A stretch of 64,000 nucleotides of DNA from Poecilobothrus nobilitatus (taxonomy: Eukaryota > Arthropoda > Insecta > Diptera > Dolichopodidae), in NCBI GenBank assembly GCA_947095535.1, contig OX352772.1, forward strand, positions 99,543,956 to 99,607,955. Direction: 5' to 3'. The notes beneath the pieces were generated by a model, which worked only from the letters and a program-made list of their open reading frames with translations, had not been told where the DNA came from and did no database searches. This document shows, one piece after another, positions 41,960-54,202 of this stretch (position 1 is the stretch's first letter; each line of letters opens with the position of its first letter). The translations under genes were made by a program, and so were the position numbers.

Positions 41960-42830
41960 AAACCTAACTTCAAATTAATAAAAAGAGTGGTAGAAAGCGC
42001 AGAACTTTGCAAAGAAGCGACTCGGTAGCTGATATTGGAAATAATAGTTTCACAATAAATCACACTGGGCAATACGAACAAAATTTTTCTGCAAGAGTAA
42101 ATTTTAGTGATGCTGAAAGTATTATACGAAAATTTGATGGAGCAGAAACGACTAATATTAAAAAATGGATCAAAGAGTTTGATCAATATGCAGGTGTATT
42201 CGGATGGAAAGACCTACAGAAATTTTTTGTTTTGCAAAAGATCATTGCCGGGTGCAGCTAAGTTATTTGTTGAATGCGCAGCCAGAGCGCTATGTTACAA
42301 CCAATTAAAACTTGCATTGGTAAATGAATTTCGCGCGAAGGTTACAAGTGTAGAAGTGCACGCAAGGCTGCGTGAACAAAAAAAGAAGAGCAATGAGTCT
42401 TTTCGTAAATATCTCTATTCTACGTTGGATATTGCTCCACAAACAGAAATTGAAGAACCATCTATAATTTCTTACATAATCGGCGGTATAAATGATACAG
42501 TCATCAATAAGATGATTTTATATGGCGCTAGTAGCATAAATGAATTAAAAAAAAATTAAATATCTATGAAAAAATTAGTAAAAATGAAAAATTTAAATCT
42601 ACACATGACTTGAAACTCTATACCAAGCAAAAATCTGATAACAATACGAAACGAAATCACAGATACTGTTTTAATTGTGGATCAAATGAACATGAATTCC
42701 ACAACTGCCCACAAAAGAGAAAAGGGCCCAAATGTTTTAACTGCAACCAATACGGCTACAAAAGGCCAGATTCCAAGGAGCGTAATCCTAATTACAAGCA
42801 GACTAATTCCGCAAATAGTAATTTACTTTC
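41960..42830 (+). pseudogene. gag: Ty3/gypsy Gag fragment with one CCHC knuckle
   Basis: The sequence reads SDSVADIGNNSF, then IIRKFDGAETTNIKKWIKEFDQYA, and after a frameshift near 42,255 KLFVECAARALCYNQLKLALVNEF. A CCHC zinc knuckle follows (CFNCGSNEHEFHNC) and a second degraded one (CFNCNQYGYKRPDS, lacking His and the last Cys). It differs from the Asn-rich Gag of G1/G2. It starts after the Y terminus (41,640) and is cut at 42,831, where the inverted duplication begins. No pol is present. Confidence 0.8.
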
Positions 42831-43600
42831 AATTAAAATAAAAAATAAAATAAGCTTAAGCTATTGAACGGAATATTCTTAATTAAATATGAAAAGTTTA
42901 TTAAAGTTTAAGCTTGATTTAATATTTACGTGAAAAATTAAAAAAAGTTTTATAAAATAAAAAAATAAGCTTAAGCTATTGTGTTGAATATTCTTAATTA
43001 GATATGAAAAGATTTTAAAGTTTTGACTTAAATACAAAGTTAATATATAAAACTAATGCTAATATCAATGTTAAAATTCTTCTTATACTCATAACACTTT
43101 TTCTGCATACTTTTAGGCGAGCGCTTGGTTATGAAACTTAAAACTTGATTTAAAATTGCTGAAATATTTTTATATGTGGGAAGCTATGAAAAGTTTTTCA
43201 AGCTTTTAGTTTGGTTTAAATACAAAGTTATTATAATCAAAGTTTAAACTTGATTTAATATTAACCTGAAAAATTGAAAAAAAGTTTTAAAAATTTAACC
43301 ATAAAAAACTTAAGCTATTGTGTTGAAAATTCGAAATTAGTTATAAAAAGTTTTAAAAGTTTGGTCTATATTCAAAGTTATTATTATCATTAAGTTTAAG
43401 CTTAATATAATACGAAAGTTTAAGCTTGGTTTAAAATTTACTTGAAAAATTAAAGAAAAGTTTTTTAAATTAATAATATTAAGCTTAAGCTATAGTGCTG
43501 TTGAAAATTTTCAAACAGATTAGAAAAGTTTTCGAAGTTAATATTATTAAAGTTTAGATTTAGATGAATTAATATTTAACTGAAAAGTTAAAAGTTTTTT

Positions 43601-43798
43601 ATGTTTTCAATTTTTTTAAAAACTTTTTTAACTAATGACAAGGATGGTGTATGCATTTTATCAAAAAATTTTAGAAGAACAGCAGAACACCAAGTTATCA
43701 CTGTACCTGAAATAAAAACCTACAAAATAAAAGCTGAAAAAAGAAAATTTAATGAAATTTATTCTTCTGTACCTTTTGGTTTTATAAAGAGAAAATAG
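43601..43798 (+). CDS. ORF Q, 65 residues, in the inverted duplication
   Basis: ATG 43,601 to stop 43,798. The product has a hydrophobic start, then TNDKDGVCILSKNFRRTAE, VITVPEIKTYKIKAEKRKF and a basic end. It converges on gene P copy 2. The mirror copy (37,519-37,658) is broken. No recognised domain, but the codon pattern differs from the flanking AT repeats. Confidence 0.5.
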   Translation: MFSIFLKTFLTNDKDGVCILSKNFRRTAEHQVITVPEIKTYKIKAEKRKFNEIYSSVPFGFIKRK

Positions 43799-44012
43799 AT
43801 TTAAAAAACCTGTAAAGTAAAAAACTGCTGTAAAAGCCCTTAAAATTATAAATTGAAAAAATTTTGTTAAAATTAATATGTTTTTATTTTTTATGATTTT
43901 TGAAACTGTAAACTTACAACCCTGTAAATTTTTTTAAAAATGTGTAAAGTAAAAAAATCTGTAAAAACCTTTTAAATTATAAAATCAAAAAATAATGATT
44001 AATTTTTATATT

Positions 44013-44616
44013 TTATTTTTTTAAAATATTACATATTTTTAGTTTTTTTATTTTTGCTGGAACATTTTTGTAATTTTCACGAAAAACTCTGTAATTAATT
44101 TTCTGATTTCTCTTCTCCACACAGGATTTTCTTCTAATGTCCTTATTCGATATATAAAAAATTTTAGTATATCAAACTCGAAGGACAGAAGGAAGATTTG
44201 GAAGATCAAACGTAAAGTGAAGCTTAAATTTATGTTGCCCCTGTCTCACGTATACGATCCTATATGTCGCCTCCTCTAATTTATAAATTGGTATGTTTAT
44301 TTGGTAATCGATTTCAAAATTTTTTAGCCTTTCTAAACATTTTGTAAATAAGGCGATATAACTATTTAGCTCGTCAACAAAAAAATCTATTTCGTAGTAT
44401 TCCGTTGTTGCCTCTGCAACGTGTGCAGCAAAGCCCCCTAGAAAAAATTAAAAAATGTATTTATAATTAGGCGAATAAAAACTTAAAAAATTTTCTTTTT
44501 TATTACTTACCAGCAATTAAAAAGGGAATACCCCAAAAAAACTTTTGAATAAAAACAAAAATATGCCCTAGCAGGCATATTTCTGTGTTATAATTAATTC
44601 TTCCGCAATCTTTCAT
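44013..44616 (-). pseudogene. Gene P copy 2 (intact exon 1, deletion in exon 2)
   Basis: The minus-strand start is ATG 44,616. Exon 1 (44,511-44,616, 106 bases) is in the correct phase for the intron 44,438-44,510 (GTAAGT..TCTAG, 73 bases). Exon 1 encodes ICLLGHIFVFIQKFFWGIPF, a strongly hydrophobic stretch. Exon 2 matches copy 1 but lacks roughly 70 bases in the middle (after RTLEE) and has a small insertion near 44,185. Conservation of both splice sites and the phase in two diverged copies supports a real intron. Confidence 0.6.
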
Positions 44617-45339
44617 TTTTTATCTTAATATTGTACTGTACAAATTTACTTTGTTAAAAATAAAATATACTCATATACTTTATATACAAAATTAATTTTT
44701 GTTCCATCTCTATAAATTTTTTTTAGAAATAGGTCTATTTAATATTTTTTATTAATTTGCATTATACAATGTAATTTAAACCAGATTTAAATTTAACAAT
44801 TTAATTAAGACCTCTTACTTGAAAATAGAGTTGTTTGAAATTCCATTTAATGCATATATCTATACTAAAAAAGTGGTGACTGTTTGGAAATGCACCGAAA
44901 TAAAATAAATCAACTAAATATAACTTTTTTCTCACGATTATACCTCCTCAAATTAGTTTTCATTTAAATTAAAACAATGTTATCTCCATTATAGTTATGT
45001 GTTTAGGTTTTGATTCTTGAATAAAAAAAAATTTACTAAATAAAAAATGTGCTGTCTAAGACATGTGTGTGTGTGTTAAAAGTTTGAAGTATGTTAATAA
45101 CACACATATGTTTAATGAGTCAAATGAATGTGCAACAATGTGTAAATAGTCAAATCAATGTTTTTTTTTTTTTATAATGTCTTTCAATGATGTTTACATT
45201 ACATTTTATATTTTATTTTAATAACAACTAATTTATACATTGAAAAAGTTGCAACAGGTATTATTGCATTTAAATTTGGTATTTGGCAACAGGTATTATT
45301 GCAAACAGGTATTATTGCAGAATTTATTGCATTTAAATT

Positions 45340-45416
45340 TGGCAACAGTATACTCGGAGATATGGCGATGACGCTCGTCGCAGCCCTGGGTCTGGGCCCT
45401 CAGCCCCTCCGGGCTT
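45340..45416 (+). repeat. GC-rich ~75-bp motif, copy 2
   Basis: It has the same motif order as 32,884-32,960 and ends exactly where gene R copy 2 begins to match copy 1 (45,417). This could mark one end of an unknown insertion. Confidence 0.7.
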
Positions 45417-45711
45417 CCATCTGTCCTTGTCACGTCCCGTAAATTTAAAATAAAAATAAGTACTATTTAATTCAGCCAATTGTGACTGAGTTGTTACCTT
45501 TTTGGAGAATCACTCTGGCATGAAAAATATAGTGATTTCCTTGCTCAATGGGTCTTGCACTTCACACAGTACCACTGTTTGTCCTCTTTTCGTATCTAAA
45601 AATCTCCAAGATACCACCTCATACATTTTATCTTTTATCAAAAAATCAATGTTTCGGTATGGTTCATTTTCACCCTTCCCCAACGAAATTAAGTTTTCAA
45701 TAAAAGCCTGC

Positions 45712-45748
<37 letters not shown>

Positions 45749-45808
45749 AATAGATATAGAAAATAATGTAGAATTTAATTTAAGAATAAGAAAAAAAAAT
45801 CTTACCAT
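45417..45808 (-). pseudogene. Gene R copy 2: spliced OB-fold/SSB-like protein, 3' truncated
   Basis: The ATG (45,806-45,808) is followed directly by a donor GTAAGA. The intron spans 45,708-45,805 (98 bases, containing a (TA)n run) and ends TTTTGCAG. Exon 2 encodes AFIENLISLGKGENEPYRN, MYEVVSWRFLDTKRGQTVVL and ITIFFMPE, then an in-frame TGA (near 45,520) before FSKKVTT. Coding ends at 45,417 by fusion to the GC-rich motif. The TKRGxTVVL...FFMPE pattern is the OB-fold-like signature. It is divergent to PolB, which fits a replication accessory protein. No experimental support. Confidence 0.6.
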
Positions 45809-46313
45809 TTTTATATTTGTTTTTTTTTTTTTTTTTTTGTGGTTTTTTTTCAATATGAACTGATTTTGTTTTTGAAATAAGTTAATTAACATCAGTTTAT
45901 ATACAATTGTAAAATATTATAGAAGAAGGAGAAAATCATGCCTTCCTACCTACTATATGTTTTTAACATGATATAATATCATTAAATTTTTTTTTTTTCT
46001 TGTATCCAATATCAATTTATTTGTAATTATAATGAGCACACATCTAACCACCAAATATTACACATTAAATATTTATGAATTTATTATGCAATACATGTTG
46101 CAACTTTTTCAATGTATAAATTAGTTGTTATTAAAATAAAATATAAAATGTAATGTAAACATCATTGAAAGACATTATAAAAAAAAAAAAACATTGATTT
46201 GACTATTTACACATTGTTGCACATTCATTTGACTCATTAAACATATATATGTTATTAACTACTTAAAACTTTTAACACACACATGTCCCAGACAGCACAT
46301 TTTTTATTTAGTA
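45417..46313 (+). repeat. Direct duplicate of 35,341-36,220
   Basis: About 880 bases carrying gene R and its upstream region occur in the same orientation in both places. The copies differ by point changes, (TA)n length and a deletion in R copy 1. Confidence 0.92.
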
Positions 46314-47090
46314 AATTTTTTTTCTAATATGATGCAACATTGGTTAATACATATTTATTATTATTATTTTATAATTTAATAGAGTATTTCTATATACTAA
46401 ATAAAGCATAAATTATGTATTTGTCAAGTTGTTGTTGTTTCATTAATTTAGATTATTGATTTTGTGGTTAGAAAACATAACTACCTACAAAAAAAAAAAA
46501 AAAGTTATTAAGAATAATCCTGCCTTTGTTGCATTCATTAGATATTATTTACACAAATTAATTTTGTAAATATATATGGAAGTTAGACATACATTTTTTT
46601 TTTTTTTTTTTTTTAATTTTACAGGTTTTAAATGTTTATATTTTTTTTATTGAAAATTAAATATTCCTTTCACTTTTTTATATAGTGTTATGATAAAATA
46701 ATATAAAAAATTTTGTGTATATCTTAAATACTTCGACATCTATTATGAAAAGTGCAAGTGCAATTTTCCACATCATGACTTTGTTGGTATATAGTTTCAA
46801 TTTTGTAATAATTTGATAAATATGCAACATTGTAGTAATTCATTAGAAAAACTCAATATTCCTTTTATGTTCTGATATGTTATATATATATACATTCAAA
46901 TTATGCAATCAAGTTAGTTTCGGTTTATCTATATAGAATTAGAAAAATTTGTATATATATACAATTAACTTCTTGAGTTTACGTGTTAAATCACTAAATT
47001 TAAGACTAAGTTAAAGTCACTGATAGACTAAATTAATATTTTTAATATAAGAAAAGGACACTAACAAAAAAAAATAAATAAAAAATAAAA
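45809..47090. other. PolB upstream region, no gene
   Basis: AT-rich with long T and A runs. The part to 46,313 duplicates 35,717-36,220. The rest is unique and leads into the PolB ATG behind an A-rich leader. Confidence 0.45.
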
Positions 47091-50000
47091 ATGAGTTCAG
47101 AAAACAAAAGAATTAAATTGCAATGTGATAAATGTGAAAAAGTGTTCACAAGATCTGACAATTTAAAAAGACATAAATGTGAAAAACAATTAAAACATAA
47201 TTGTGAAATATGTAAAAAATCATTTAATAGAAATGATAGTTTATTAAGACATAAAAAGAGACATCAAAAAAATTTGGAAAATGTAAAATTTTGCAGTAAG
47301 TGCAAATCAAACGTTACTACCACTTTGTGGAACTACCACATCCGAACAAATAAACATAAAAGTAATGCAGCAGAAGTAATTAAATCTAATGTTAGACATA
47401 TTGATGAATGTTTTCAAAATAGAATAGAAACGTTTATTAGAGATAATGATGATGAAAGCATACTAAACCCATCAAACTTTCTGGAAAAGGCTCAGACCGA
47501 TATAATTGAATTATTGATGCAATCATTAAAAAAGCACAACGTTATAAAAGTAAATCTTGAGCTTTTTGGTGAATATATAAAGCCAACAGAAGCAGCGTTT
47601 GAAAATATATCAATCAAATCTTTTCAAACTCGAATGTTTAGTACTACACAAGCAGATAATCTTAATGATTTTTTTGAAAAGGCTAAAGAACTTATTCAAC
47701 AACAAGCAGAAGACTTCCAAGAAAAACACAGTGGTTGGGCGTTAATCAGGATTTTACATATTGAAATAAATGTCAATAAATTTGAACCAATACGTGTGTC
47801 TAGTTATATTAAACTACCGAAAAGCATAGAAGACAAAAAAGCATGCGTTAATATTCAAAATAAAGACAACTTCTGTTTCAAGTGTTATTTAGTATCAGCT
47901 TTACAAACTTACATTCAAAATGCTGAACGAACATCTTCATATAAACTTAATAATATTTCTCTAGCCATAGTCGAGCTAGAGTTTGGTGATGTACAACAGC
48001 TTAATTTTAGCACTATGCAATTTCCAGCAAAATTGCACGAGTTAAATTTATTTGAAGAATTAAATAGTGAAATAGTATTAATTTGTTTGGAATGGAAGTT
48101 ATTAATAAAAAATATGAGGTTGTAGGATCATTCTATTTAACAAAATCAGAAAAAAAATACCATGTAAATTTATTGCTATTGGAAAAGGATGATAAATTTC
48201 ATTTTGTTTATATTAAAAATTTATCAAGGTTAATAAGTAGTTCTGTAACAAAACATATACATGAAATTTATATTTGTAATATGTGTTTGCAACATTTTCA
48301 TACATTACAACAGCGTGATTTACATAAAATTGAGCGCAATAAAGTCGTTACAAAACTTCCGTTACAAAAATCTATTGAGAAAAATACACTCGAGTTTAAA
48401 AATTATCAACAACAATTAGAAACACCTTTTGTTATTTATGCTGATGCTGAGAGTATTTTACAACATATTGCAACATGCAGTTCTAATCCAATGATGTCTT
48501 CAACAACAAATATTCATCAACATGTTCCAGTAGCTTTCTCCAACTACATTAAATGTTCTTTTGATGATAATCAAAGCTGTTACAAAGAGTTTGCTGGAGC
48601 TAACTGTGCTAAGGAATTTGTCATATCGTCAACAAAAACATGTAGTAAATTATATAAAAATATAGTTATATCACCACACTCTTCTTCACCACAAATCATA
48701 CAACAAGATTGCCCGCAAATAACGAAATTGCTCTTTCATTAAATTCTAAAATAAAATTTACTTTTTACTTTTCTTTTCAAATTCACTTTTCTTTTTAAAT
48801 TCAAATTAGCTTATCTTACAATTTTTATTATGTCACAATCAAATTTATTACCTAATTTTAATTAACCCAATTTTGAAAATAAAAATAACAAATTGTTCAA
48901 TGCACTTATGCATTCAACAATTTATTTAACAACAACAAATTCATGAACCGAAATATGACACATTTTTTGTTTGCGTAGTACAAAATGTTCAATGCACTTA
49001 TTCTTTGAACATTTTAATTAATAAAGAAGATACAAAACAATGACCGGTTTTTTTTTGTACATTGCATTTAAGTTATGTTGTAACAATTTCATGCATTTGA
49101 TATAACAGCAAGCCGATAAAGTAATAACCTTTACTAATTGTAATTTATCGATTTGCTGATAAGAAATTTTAGGAATAAGTTTTAGAATAATTTTAAGTTA
49201 AATACGACTGTAAGAAAAATAAATGATTATTATTAATTTGTGAAGAATAAAGAAAGTACTGAGATTAATTTGGGTTTTTTTTTCTTAATTATTAAATTTT
49301 AAAGTAAAATTTATAGCACACTTTTGTCGAATGAGTAAGTATATATTTATGATGTCAAAGCCAATGAATCTATTAACACTTGATGAGCAGCTTTAACAAT
49401 TAATTCAGGAAAATTGTGACATATGTGGTAAGCATTTTGCTTTTAATGATAGAATTAGAGACTATTGTCACTTTACTGGTAATTATAGAGAACCCGCTCA
49501 TTCTAAATGTAATTTATTATATAGGCGGCCAAATTTTTTTCCTATATTTTTTCACAATTTTTCCGGTTATGATTGCCATCTTTTATTTAAAGAACTAAAC
49601 GAAGTGAATGGACATATTGGTGTCATTCCTTTGAATAAAGAACGTTATATTTCATTATCTAAAAAAATTACAATAGATAAAAATCATTCATTTTATTTAC
49701 GTTTTCTCGATAGCTTTAGATTTATGGCTTCTAGCCTTGATTCTTTATGTAAAAATTTAAATGAAAATGATTTATTTCATATAAAAAAGAATTCAATAAT
49801 AATGAAAATATTAAACTTATGACTCGAAAGGGAGTTTTTCCCTATGAGTATTTAAATTCCATTGAACGACTTGACGAAAGAAGTTGACCTTCACAAGAAG
49901 CTTTTACCAATCATATGACAAACACATCATGTTCTGATGAACACTACCTTCATGCAATTAATGTATGGAATACGTTTGATTGACAAAACTTATGGGACTA

Positions 50001-51505
50001 TTTAAAACCTTACCTTAAAACAGATGTGCTTATTTTGACTGATGTTTTTGAAAACTTTCGAAAAATATGTTACAAAATCTATTTTTTAGATCCTGCAAAT
50101 GTTTATACTACCCCAGGTTTGTCATGGGCAGCTATGTTAAAATACACGGATATCAAATTACAATTATTAACTGATATTGATATGTATAATTTCTTTAAAA
50201 AAGAGATACTTGGTGGAATTAGTCAGTGCTCACTTAGACATTCAGTAGCAAATAATAAATTCATGGGAGAATCTTATAAAAGAAACGAACCTTCCAAATA
50301 CATAGTATATGAAGACGCTAACAATTTATATGGGTGGGCAATGGGCAATATTTACCACATAAAGATTTTCAGTGGTTTGACGTTACTGAAAATATTGATG
50401 TGCTTTCAGTTGCCGATGATTCGGAAACTAGTTACGTTTTAGAAGTGCATTTAGATTACCCACAACATTTACATGATTTGCACAATGATTTTCCTTTTTG
50501 TGCTGAAAACAAAGTTCCACCAACAGGTAAAATTCCCAAACTCTTAGTTGACTTAACAAACAAACACAAATACATAATCCATTACCGAAATTTAAAACAG
50601 TGTCTTCGAAACGGTTTAATTCTTAAGAAAATTTATAGAGTGCTAAAATTCACACAAAGCAATTGGTTAAAAAAATATATTGATTTAAATAACTCACATA
50701 GGTCAGTTGCTAAAAATGCTTTTGAAAAAGATTATTTTAAATTAATGAATAATGCCGTTTTCGGTAAAACCATGGAAAATGTAGATAAAAGAAAAAATGT
50801 AAAAATAGCTACCTCTTGGGAAAGTCAAGGAAGACATTTAGGTGCTCGAGCATTAATAGCAAAACCAAATTATCATAGCCACTCTAGATTCACTGAAAAC
50901 TTGATAGCCGTTCAGCTTAATCATACAAATGTATATTATGATAAACCTATATATTTAGATTTACAGTACTAGAACAATCTAAAATACTTATGTATGATTT
51001 TCATTATGATTACATTAAACCTAAATATGGCAGTAAAGTTTTTTTAAATTACACAGCCACTGACAGTTACACTATACAGACAGATTATTTTTACGCTGAC
51101 ATATACAGTGATATACCACAACGTATTGATACATCCGATTATCCATCTGACAATTTATTTAATTTCCCTCTATTGAATAAAAAAGTTCTTGGTCTTTTTA
51201 AAGATGAATTTTATGGAAAAATTGTTTCTGAATTTATAGGATTAAAATCTAAAATGTATTTTCTTCAAACACATGAAAATAACACTGTTAAAAAAGCAAA
51301 AGGAATAAAAAAATATATTGTCAATTGTTTGTTAAAAAATGAAGTTTGTTTAAGAGAAATGAAAATATTTAGATCACATTTACATACAATTTATACACAG
51401 AATTTAAATAAAGTAGCTTTAAGTTCATTAGATAATAAAAGATATGTAATCGCAGATAAAATAAACACATATGCTTAGGGGCATTATGCCATTGAGCAAT
51501 AATTG
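47091..51505 (+). pseudogene. polB: Polinton X protein-primed DNA polymerase B
   Basis: ATG 47,091 opens an N-terminal zinc-finger region (CDKCEKVFTRSDNLKRHKC, CEICKKSFNRNDSLLRHKKRH). Then follow SSYIKLPKSIEDKKACVNI, an exonuclease motif (YADAES, about 48,440), an endonuclease-VII-like zinc block (CDICGKHFAF, about 49,417), exonuclease motif FFHNFSGYDCHLL, polymerase motif A (DANNLYGWAM), motif B (NNAVFGKTMENVDKR) and motif C. Motif C reads TATDS where DTDS is expected: the first metal-binding Asp is Ala (51,056-51,058). Frameshifts lie near 48,085, 50,340 and 50,970. About 590 bases (48,743-49,330) of unrelated sequence replace part of the exonuclease region. A TAG replaces a codon just before the C-terminus. 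Confidence 0.9.
48743..49330. other. Non-homologous insert within PolB
   Basis: AT-rich, with repeated TTCAATGCACTTAT and AACAATTTATTTAAC pieces, no frame. It interrupts the PolB exonuclease domain. Its ends are not flanked by an obvious duplication. Confidence 0.5.
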
Positions 51506-54202
51506 CAAGCAAAAAAAAAAATCAAGTTTTTGTTAGTTTAGTTTTAATAAAAAAAATATAATTTAAAGATGAATAAAAAGAAAAAAAATATATTATTTAA
51601 ACCAACAGGAACAAACTTGTTCTTTATTATTACAAAAAAAAAAAAAAAAATCGAATCTTAAGTGTGTTCAATAATTTTTAGCTTAGCGAAGTTTTTAAGC
51701 TGTTAAAAACTTTAAATAAAACCAGAGACAAATAAAAAACGTTTCTTAAATATCAAAATATATAAATTGACAGTAAAAGTTTAGATAAAATTCAAATTTA
51801 TTTGATTATTTATATTTTAATTTAACTATAAAACTTCTCAAAGTTCATAATATTTCATTATTTTTCAACCGTTAAACTCAAAACTTTTATTATTTATTTT
51901 ATAAATAATATATTTATTATAACAAAACATTTCATTTAAAATTATTTTGTATACATTTCGTTATGTACCTATTCAAATCAAACTTTTTTTTCAAGTAAAT
52001 ATTAAAGTTTAAACTTTAATAATAATCAATTTTGAAAACTTTTCATATCTTTAACTTACTAATTTTTTTTGCTTAAGGTTAGGAGGACTTAAATTGTTAT
52101 AATAGAATATAAATTTGACTTTTGGTAAATATGTTTAACCTTTGTTAATAATAATTTTGTATTTAAACAAACTTTGAAATTTTTAAACCCAAACTTTAAA
52201 AACTTTTCACATTTTCAACCTAATTTAGAATATTCAGCACTTTAACTTAAGCCTTTTAAATTACAAATTAAAATATAACTGATGTAGTAACCACAAAGTT
52301 AAATTTAGAATAATTAATAAACTTTAATAATAATAAACTTTAAAAACTTTTAAACCAAACTTTGAAAACTTTTCATATCTTCATCCTACTAATTTTTTTG
52401 CATAAGGTTAGGAGAACTCAAATTGTTATAATAGAATGTAAATTTGATTTTTGGTAAATATGTTTAAACTTAATAATTTTGTATTTAAATTAAACTTTAA
52501 CGAGGAAGAATACAGTTGCCTTTATGTCAACTCTTAGATACCCGTACGAAAAGTTAGTATGTTCACAGCCTGTCACTCTGCTCACAATATTATTTTTTTA
52601 ATATTTTAGTATTTTAAAATAATTTGGGTGAATTTTATAATTTCTAGAACTATGGGTTGTACATATATTCAAACTGTATGTTTATATGTACATTCTTCAA
52701 AAGCAGATTCTAACCTTCCACATAACGATTATCAATCCAAAACTTTTTCAAATATTCTATAGTACCATTTAATACTAAGCGGTAAATGTATATTAAATTT
52801 ACTAAGTACAAAATAGTAAATATAATTTTAAATATTATATTATATTATATTTAAATATTTCATTGACAGAATAATTTCTTATAAGTAAAATAAAATACAT
52901 ATATGTATGTAAATACGGCACTATATAATATACATACATATATACTCTTATCATTCACTCACTAGTGACATATACGATATGTAAATAAACATGATATTAT
53001 ATAAGTATGTATATATATCAATATGATATAAATAAAAATTCTTCAAGCAACCGTTATGTTGTTTACTATAAATATTTACATTTTTTTGTACTACGCATTA
53101 TATCCTCAAAAATTTCAAATTATCGAGTAAAACAAATGCAAAAAATTTGTTGAAGAAATTTGTTAGAAAATTTGAAAAAATCAAGTAACACTTTCGTCAA
53201 TTATAAAGTAACCCTATATTATTAAAAAAGTTGTTAACAGCAATAAGAGCATAATGTTGAAGCTTTAATTTTTGTGTATTACTTCAAAAAAAATTTAACA
53301 GGTGTTCAAGTTACAGGTATTTAAAAATAGGAAATTTTCAGTTTTTGACCCCTTAGAGCTCCTAAACGGGGAGTGACACAAAAAAAAATTTCTGAAATGA
53401 CTCATACTTATTTTCAAAGATCTAACTTCTGTCAAAATTTCAAGTTTCCAACTTAAACCGTTTAGACGATAGAAGGGTTAAAGGATTTTGCAAAATTTGA
53501 GTTTCGCATAACGGTAAATTAAGACACCGTATGTTACAAATATATATTTATTGTACATATAATTTTAAAACTAATAAAAGTAGTAATTGTTTGGCGTTTT
53601 AAAAATGAATATATACCTTATACAACTTGTGCTATAAGAATTTAAATATAGAGCTTTTTTGAACCTTTGAAGAGCTGTAGCACCGTAACGAGTGTGGCTA
53701 CAAAAAAAAGTTATTAAAACTAAAATTAATTTTCTGATCCGATCCATACCTTTGAAGGTATATCTAGCTCGCTTATTTCGAGGTGTTACAAACGGAGGAG
53801 TAATTTTATTATACCCGATCCTATCGTACGGGTATAAAAACTTTTCATATCTTCACCCTACTAATTTTTTTTTGCATAAGGTTAGGATAACTCAAATTGT
53901 TATGATAGAATGTAAATTTGCCGTTTGGTAAATATGTTTAAACTTTAATAATAATTTTGTATTTAAACCAAACTTTGAAATTGTTAAACCCAAACTTTAA
54001 AAACTTTTCATATTTTTATCCTAATTTAAAATATTCAGCACTATAGCTTTTTTAATTTAAAATATCAAAGACACAATCCTTTTTACTAATTTTGCATACT
54101 TTTTGGACGAGTGTATGCAAATAATTTTTTTGCACACTTTTAGGAGGACCAAAAGCTTTAAAAAAGCTCCTCTTGCACCGGAACCGGCATATCCATACTA
54201 CT
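51506..54202. repeat. Right terminal repeat region of Polinton X, split by repeat E
   Basis: AT-rich modules (AAGGTTAGGAGAACTCAAATTG, TTTGGTAAATATGTTTAAACTT) repeat at about 52,070, 52,400 and 53,880. The outer end has TTTGCATACTTTTTGGACGAG, AGGAGGACCAAAAGC and ends CATACTACT at 54,202. Repeat E (52,501-53,837) is inserted within the modules. Confidence 0.75.
52501..53837 (+). repeat. Dispersed non-coding repeat E, copy 1 (1.34 kb)
   Basis: It begins CGAGGAAGAATACAGTTGCC and has GATACCCGTACG near the left end and CGTACGGGTATA at the right end, an inverted pair. Inside is GAGCTCCTAAACGGGGAGTG and a (TA)-rich middle. There is no coding frame. It matches 55,625-56,830 in reverse and pieces at 61,425-61,515 and 63,768-63,835. 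The flanks rejoin the terminal-repeat module. Confidence 0.8.

Larger units (their letters stand above)
42831..45257. repeat. Right arm of the 2.4-kb inverted duplication
   Basis: Reverse complement of 35,990-38,385. The inner boundary falls in the middle of the terminal-repeat modules, directly fused to gag. Confidence 0.9.
23647..54202 (+). mobile_element. Composite Polinton/Maverick element X
   Basis: The two ends are inverted: AGTAGTATGGATATGCCGG at 23,647 and its complement ending CATACTACT at 54,202. Both are bordered by matching 6-bp duplications within one LINE reading frame. Inside is the canonical Polinton gene set: integrase, packaging ATPase, major and minor capsid proteins, adenovirus-like protease, and PolB. 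Typical Polintons are 15-20 kb; this is 30.6 kb because of internal inverted duplication, a piece of another Polinton (39,070-41,640), a retrotransposon gag, a repeat E copy, SINE-like units and palindromes. All core genes are damaged. Confidence 0.8.

Noticed and set aside
24440..51970. Direct-orientation similarity TATTATAACAAAACATT..CATTTAAAA at 24,449 and 51,917
   Set aside because: It conflicts with inverted terminal repeats, but the modules are AT-rich and repeated in both directions, so one short match does not define orientation.
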